From assembly GCA_030636465.1 (NCBI GenBank), contig DAOVWW010000022.1, forward strand, positions 1 through 10,377: DNA of 10,377 nt, given 5' to 3'. Below are positions 6,230-10,377 of the stretch, one piece after another (positions within the stretch are counted from its first letter, which is position 1; the number at the start of each line of letters is the position of its first letter). The translations under genes were made by a program, and so were the position numbers. The notes under the pieces are model-generated. The model made no database searches. It was not told the DNA's origin and saw nothing but the letters and a program-made list of their open reading frames with translations. The DNA is from Gammaproteobacteria bacterium (GTDB lineage Bacteria > Pseudomonadota > Gammaproteobacteria > BMS3Bbin11).

Positions 6230-7635
6230 TCGACCACCCCTGTCAGGTGAGTAATGAAATCAGGTAACTGCTGGGCTATCCTGCCAATGTCTCCCGCTCC
6301 CAACGTGACCAGTACATCGCCAGCCTGCAAAGTATTTGTTAGCACTTCAAATAACTGCTCGCGATCTTCAACAAAGATGGGCAGGGTGCTACCACGCGCG
6401 CGTATAGCGCGACATAGTGCTCTGCCATCGGCACTGCTGTCAGGGGATTCGCCGGCAGCATAGACCTCCATCAGCAACAGATTATCGAGGGTACTAAGCA
6501 CCTGAGCAAAATCTTCCAGCAGATCGCGTGTACGGCTGTAGCGGTGAGGTTGAAAGATTATCAGCTTACGTCGGCCTGGCCATGCCGCTTCAACAGCAGA
6601 AAGAGCCGCCTGCAGTTCGCGCGGATGGTGTGCATAGTCATCAACTAATGTCAGCTCACCGCCTTTATAGGAGATGGCGTCATTGACCTGAAAACGACGC
6701 CCGATGCCCTGGAATTCATTCAGCCCGGCCATAATATGCTGGTTACTGATGCCAAGATGCCAGGCAGTAGAAATTGCTGCCAGGGCATTGAGCACATTGT
6801 GCCGCCCGGGCATGTTTAATGTTACTTCCAGTTCATTATCCGTTGATTTCTGCCTGACATTGAATAACGAACGCACCCCCTGCTGGCGGAAATTGGATGC
6901 CTGAATGTCGGCATCTTCACTGAAACCATAGGTCACTACAGGGCGAGAAATGGAGGGTAATATTTCGCGCACTACCGGATCATCGATACACATGATAGCC
7001 AGCCCATAGAATGGAATATTGTGCAGAAACTGAATAAAGGTCTCTTTCAGTACAGAAAAGTCACCCTGATAGGTTTCCAGGTGATCCGCATCAATATTTG
7101 TGACCACTGCAATTAACGGCTGTAAATGGAGAAATGAAGCATCGCTTTCATCAGCTTCGGCAACCAGGTATTCACCCTGGCCCAGGCGCGCATTGGTATC
7201 CGCGCTAAGTAAACGGCCTCCAATAATAAAGGTAGGGTCCATTTCACCACTGGACATTACGCTGGCCACTAATGATGTAGTGGTGGTTTTACCATGGGTA
7301 CCGGCAACCGCTATACCTTTAGCAAATCGCATCAATTCACCCAACATTTCTGCTCGAGGAATAACCGGGATTTTGTTTTCCCGGGCAAGCATGACTTCCG
7401 GGTTGTCATCTTTTACTGCCGTTGATGTGACGACGACATCGGCACCAACAATGTTTTCTGCATCATGCGTAGAAAAGATTTTTGCTCCCTGAGCTGCCAG
7501 CTGCTGCGTGACAGCCGTAGATGCCAGGTCCGAGCCTGATATCTGGTACCCCTGGTTCAACAAGACCTGAGCGATACCGCTCATACCGGCCCCGCCTATG
7601 CCGACGAAATGAATATGCCTGACATGTTCACGCAT
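6226..7635 (-). CDS. murC: UDP-N-acetylmuramate--L-alanine ligase MurC
   Basis: MurC adds L-alanine to UDP-MurNAc with ATP, the first amino acid of the peptidoglycan stem, in the cytoplasm. It has 469 residues. The N-terminal UDP-binding domain opens with [12 protein letters not shown] (7-18). The ATP loop is GTHGKTTTT (112-120), followed by [15 protein letters not shown] and TNIDADH in the central domain. [11 protein letters not shown] and GIGRRF lie at the start of the C-terminal domain, with DDYAHHP and [12 protein letters not shown] further on. About 17 N-terminal residues of the E. coli enzyme (491 residues) are absent. No extension is possible because an in-frame TGA stands two codons before the ATG. 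The start overlaps murG by eight bases and has GAGGTG just upstream, within the murG 3' end. Confidence 0.98.
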   Translation of the reverse strand: MREHVRHIHFVGIGGAGMSGIAQVLLNQGYQISGSDLASTAVTQQLAAQGAKIFSTHDAENIVGADVVVTSTAVKDDNPEVMLARENKIPVIPRAEMLGELMRFAKGIAVAGTHGKTTTTSLVASVMSSGEMDPTFIIGGRLLSADTNARLGQGEYLVAEADESDASFLHLQPLIAVVTNIDADHLETYQGDFSVLKETFIQFLHNIPFYGLAIMCIDDPVVREILPSISRPVVTYGFSEDADIQASNFRQQGVRSLFNVRQKSTDNELEVTLNMPGRHNVLNALAAISTAWHLGISNQHIMAGLNEFQGIGRRFQVNDAISYKGGELTLVDDYAHHPRELQAALSAVEAAWPGRRKLIIFQPHRYSRTRDLLEDFAQVLSTLDNLLLMEVYAAGESPDSSADGRALCRAIRARGSTLPIFVEDREQLFEVLTNTLQAGDVLVTLGAGDIGRIAQQLPDFITHLTGVVE

Positions 7636-8704
7636 ACATCACCTCTTTGCATATATCTGCTACACGACGCGTCGCATCAGCTTTTGCACTTTTTCTGGCA
7701 CGTCGAGACAAGCCCATCACACAGGCGCGATCGTTCGACAGTTCGGCTAGCACCGAGGAAAGGGTTTCATCTGAAAAACGGTCCTGGGGAATAACTATAG
7801 CCGCATTCTTGTTTGCCAAAAAACGTGCATTCAGGGTCTGGTGATCATAGATGGCATAAGGATACGGCACAAAAATTGCTGCCACACCTGCTGCCGCAAT
7901 TTCCGCTACAGTCATTGCGCCGGCGCGGCAGATTACGACATCAGCCCACATGTAGGCTGCGGCCATATCGTCAATAAATTCTGTACAACTGGCTTCGATA
8001 GAGTGCGTCTGATAGCTTTCTTTTGTTGCCTCTAACTTTCCTTTACCCGCCTGATGACGCACTTCAGGCCGACCTGATGGGTCCATAACTGCCAACGCAG
8101 CGGGCACTGTTTCATTCAGCACCTGTGCTCCGAGGCTGCCGCCTACTATCAGCAAATGCAACCTGCCTGTGCGACCCTCTAAGCGACTATCAGGCGCGGG
8201 TAATTTCGCGATGCTCTGGCGAACAGGATTACCAACATAGTGGTAGTGGTGCTGTTTTTTTAATACATCAGGAAAACCGACCAGCACTTCGTTTGAGATT
8301 TTTGCCAGCCACTTATTCGTTAATCCTGCTACTGCATTGGATTCATGAATAAGCAGAGGCAGCATTAATAATTTTACTGTAAGGCCGCCCGGACCGGAAA
8401 CAAAACCACCCATGCCGAGTGCCGCTTCAGGCCGACGACGATAAATAATTACAGCCGTCTGGATCATCGCAAAAATAATTTTAAACGGCGCTGTAAAAAG
8501 AGCTAACAGACCCTTGCCTTTAATACCGCTGATAGATATCCACTCAACATCTATCTCATTTTCGGGCACGACACGCGCTTCAATACCCTGTCGTGTCCCT
8601 AACCAGAATACATCGATGCCATCAGATTTCAGAATTTGTGCAACCGCCAGTGCAGGATACACATGACCGCCTGTACCGCCTGCCATAATCATCAGCGTGC
8701 TCAT
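7628..8704 (-). CDS. murG: Lipid II synthase MurG (GlcNAc transferase)
   Basis: MurG is a peripheral GT-B glycosyltransferase on the cytoplasmic face of the inner membrane. It transfers GlcNAc from UDP-GlcNAc to lipid I, producing lipid II. The protein has 358 residues (355 in E. coli). The N-terminal glycine loop GGTGGHVYP (9-17) includes the conserved His14, followed by [12 protein letters not shown] (96-107) and [14 protein letters not shown] (119-132). The C-terminal UDP-GlcNAc domain has [11 protein letters not shown] (187-197), [11 protein letters not shown] (241-251), [15 protein letters not shown] (259-273) with Glu268 for the ribose, and DHQTLNA (287-293), which takes the place of the E. 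coli RQQYWNA. The basic and hydrophobic patch at about 67-92 fits membrane contact. The ATG overlaps the ftsW TGA by four bases (ATGA). Confidence 0.98.
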   Translation of the reverse strand: MSTLMIMAGGTGGHVYPALAVAQILKSDGIDVFWLGTRQGIEARVVPENEIDVEWISISGIKGKGLLALFTAPFKIIFAMIQTAVIIYRRRPEAALGMGGFVSGPGGLTVKLLMLPLLIHESNAVAGLTNKWLAKISNEVLVGFPDVLKKQHHYHYVGNPVRQSIAKLPAPDSRLEGRTGRLHLLIVGGSLGAQVLNETVPAALAVMDPSGRPEVRHQAGKGKLEATKESYQTHSIEASCTEFIDDMAAAYMWADVVICRAGAMTVAEIAAAGVAAIFVPYPYAIYDHQTLNARFLANKNAAIVIPQDRFSDETLSSVLAELSNDRACVMGLSRRARKSAKADATRRVADICKEVMYA

Positions 8705-9864
8705 CGCTTTCTCCCTGGCTTCGGCGTGGTTTCCCTGGCGACAGCCAGCAACAGCCCCATAGCCATACTGCTCGCTAGCAGACTGGAACCGCCCTGCGAA
8801 ATAAAAGGCAAAGGCAGACCTTTTGTCGGCAACACGCCCATGTTGACGCCGGTGTTGATCAACACTTCGATAGCGATCAACAAACCTATGCCCTGTGCCA
8901 GACGGCAGGCAAACAAATTACCCAGTGATTCAGCACGGCGGGACAATGAAAATGCATGCCAGATCAATGCAATAAAAAGTCCGAGTACGACCAGCACGCC
9001 AATGAAACCCAGCTCTTCGCCGATAACGGCAAACAGAAAATCTGTCTTGGCCGCAGGAAGATAATTCAGCTTCTGAATACTTTCACCGAGACCTATACCG
9101 CTCCAGCCTCCACGGCCAAATGCAATATATGACTGGATTAGCTGATAACCTTTATTCATCGGATCAGACCATGGATCCATAAACCCGACTATCCTCTGCA
9201 TCCTGTAAGCAGCAAAGGTTACCAGCAGCACCCCACCCATCACGGCGATACCCATAATGATGAAAAAATGCAGATAACGGATGCCACCAAGAAACATCAT
9301 GCCAAATACGGTGGCAACGATAACCACTGTTGTTCCAAAATCTGGTTCCATTAGTAAAAGACCGCCGAACATAGCAAGCACGATAGCCACGATCAAAATA
9401 CCCTGGCTAAAGATGCGCATTTCTTCTCTTTTACGGGTCAGGAATCCGGCGATATAAATAATCATAAACACTTTGGCAAATTCTGACGGCTGAATATTGA
9501 CGGGTCCAAGTTTGATCCAGCGCACGCTGCCCCATACCTCTGTACCCACCCCTGGCAACAGAATCGCGGCAAGCACCAGCATGGAGAAAATAACCAGTAG
9601 CGGCCCTGCCTTCTCTACCAATCTCAGCGGTATACGAGACACCACCAGCATCATAATTATCGCCAGCAATACAAATATCCCCTGCTGCCTTAGCACCGAC
9701 AATGCAGGCCCCTGCTCCATGCTGCTGGCACTCATCGAGGCAGAAAACACCATCACTATACTCAGGCCCAGAAGTCCAACTATGGGAATCAGCAGAGACA
9801 TCTGCTGATTTACCTCAGCACTACCCGACATTAAGGTTGCCTTGACTGCATGCGAAGCTGACAT
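8701..9864 (-). CDS. ftsW: Septal peptidoglycan glycosyltransferase FtsW (SEDS family)
   Basis: FtsW is a multi-pass membrane protein of the SEDS family that polymerises lipid II at the septum together with the penicillin-binding protein FtsI. The product has 387 residues from the chosen start (414 in E. coli), with about ten membrane segments beginning near residue 22. Family motifs are IQPSEFAKV (124-132), MEPDFGTTVVI (172-182), GYQLIQSYIAFGRGG (239-253), NYLPAAKTDFLFAVIGEELG (267-286), LPTKGLPLPFISQGGSSLL (345-363). Asp275 is the expected catalytic residue. I chose the ATG at 9864 because it shares one base with the murD stop (TGATG) and follows GAGGG about nine bases upstream. A TTG at 9885 would lengthen it by seven codons. 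An ATG at 9831 with AAGG upstream is a credible alternative that drops 11 residues. Residue 273, next to the catalytic pair, is Lys where E. coli has His. Confidence 0.97.
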   Translation of the reverse strand: MSASHAVKATLMSGSAEVNQQMSLLIPIVGLLGLSIVMVFSASMSASSMEQGPALSVLRQQGIFVLLAIIMMLVVSRIPLRLVEKAGPLLVIFSMLVLAAILLPGVGTEVWGSVRWIKLGPVNIQPSEFAKVFMIIYIAGFLTRKREEMRIFSQGILIVAIVLAMFGGLLLMEPDFGTTVVIVATVFGMMFLGGIRYLHFFIIMGIAVMGGVLLVTFAAYRMQRIVGFMDPWSDPMNKGYQLIQSYIAFGRGGWSGIGLGESIQKLNYLPAAKTDFLFAVIGEELGFIGVLVVLGLFIALIWHAFSLSRRAESLGNLFACRLAQGIGLLIAIEVLINTGVNMGVLPTKGLPLPFISQGGSSLLASSMAMGLLLAVARETTPKPGRKR

Positions 9865-10377
9865 CAGTACAAGCCCTCTACACAACGGCGAAACTCATCC
9901 CCTCTGTGTTCATAACTTTTATACATATCAAAACTTGCACAGGCGGGTGATAACAGAACCAGATCTCCTGCCTGAGAGCTTGCTCTCGCCAACAACACAG
10001 CTTCCTGCATGTCCGCTGCGTGCTTGATCGTCACCATTCCTGACAAGTCAGCTGCAATTTTATCTGCATCTCTACCTATTAGAACTACCTCTTTCACATG
10101 ACCGGCCATAACCTGGCGTAAAGGAGAAAAATCAGCATCTTTGGCGATGCCTCCAGCGATTAAAATCACCGGGCGATGCAAACCTTTTATCGCTGCAACA
10201 GTGGCACCGACATTTGTACCTTTTGAGTCATTAATCCAGTCAACATCATCGACAGTCGCCAGCCATTCCATGCGATGAGGTAGGCCGCTAAATTTTGCAA
10301 CTGCCTCTTTAATGATGCGATCTTCAATGCCTACATTACTGGCAAGCGCCCATGCCGCGAGCACATTTAGAAGATTA
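9864..10377 (-). CDS. murD: UDP-N-acetylmuramoylalanine--D-glutamate ligase MurD, 3' part
   Basis: MurD adds D-glutamate to UDP-MurNAc-L-Ala with ATP in the cytoplasm. Only the last 170 codons are inside the window. They cover the end of the central domain (NLLNVLAAWALAS, equivalent to the HN..NALAALALA stretch of E. coli) and the C-terminal domain. Clear motifs are FSGLPHRME, WINDSKGTNVGAT (with the Lys and Thr that contact substrate), ILIAGGIAKDADFSPL, and LLSPACASFDMYKSYEHRGDEF near the end. The GTG at 10364 is an internal valine codon, and the frame stays open to the right edge, so the gene is cut by the window rather than truncated. It shares one base with ftsW downstream. Confidence 0.97.
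   Translation of the reverse strand, partial: NLLNVLAAWALASNVGIEDRIIKEAVAKFSGLPHRMEWLATVDDVDWINDSKGTNVGATVAAIKGLHRPVILIAGGIAKDADFSPLRQVMAGHVKEVVLIGRDADKIAADLSGMVTIKHAADMQEAVLLARASSQAGDLVLLSPACASFDMYKSYEHRGDEFRRCVEGLY

Noticed and set aside
9865..9885. TTG at 9885 as the start of ftsW
   Set aside because: TTG is a rare start, the seven added residues match nothing in the family, and the ATG at 9864 has a better ribosome site and the usual stop-start overlap with murD.
10362..10364. GTG as the start of murD
   Set aside because: It is an internal valine codon: the frame stays open to the window edge with a matching NLLN stretch before it, and a 166-residue MurD would lack its two main domains.

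Overview
The window is a stretch of the dcw (division and cell wall) gene cluster of a gammaproteobacterium. All ten recognised cluster genes lie on the minus strand. In transcription order, from the right edge to the left, they are murD (3' part only), ftsW, murG, murC, murB, ddlB, ftsQ, ftsA, ftsZ and lpxC. The end of an eleventh, convergent gene may lie on the plus strand at the extreme left edge.

The assignment to Gammaproteobacteria rests on three points. lpxC follows ftsZ directly. FtsQ, FtsA, FtsZ, MurC and LpxC align closely, residue by residue, with the Escherichia coli proteins as I recall them. FtsZ ends in the proteobacterial tail YLDIPAFLRRQAD. It is not an enterobacterium or a typical pseudomonad, because murB sits inside the cluster between murC and ddlB and is the short (300-residue) form. 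Base composition looks moderate and codon use looks even across the genes. Genus cannot be read from the sequence.

Layout, in transcription order. From 10377 down to 3657 the genes murD to ftsQ are packed without any gap: every junction overlaps by 1, 4 or 8 bases, and each downstream start that I examined has a Shine-Dalgarno-like stretch inside the end of the gene before it. This half makes and exports the peptidoglycan precursor: MurB and MurC finish and extend UDP-MurNAc, DdlB supplies D-Ala-D-Ala, MurD adds D-Glu, MurG makes lipid II, and FtsW polymerises it at the septum. FtsQ is a bitopic divisome protein. From 3643 to 1179 come ftsA and ftsZ, the cytoskeletal pair of the Z ring, with gaps of 13 and 65 bases. 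After a 173-base gap comes lpxC, the committed step of lipid A synthesis, which ties outer-membrane synthesis to division. The left 90 bases hold no clear minus-strand gene.

There are no mobile elements, tRNA or rRNA genes, or CRISPR arrays, and no gene-free stretch longer than 173 bases. I found no new biological system. The points worth a second look are small: a two-residue deletion in a normally length-conserved FtsZ loop, a possible five-codon mini-ORF bridging ftsQ and ftsA, a ten-base word shared by the ftsZ and lpxC leaders, and a few residue changes at known functional positions in FtsQ, FtsW and LpxC.
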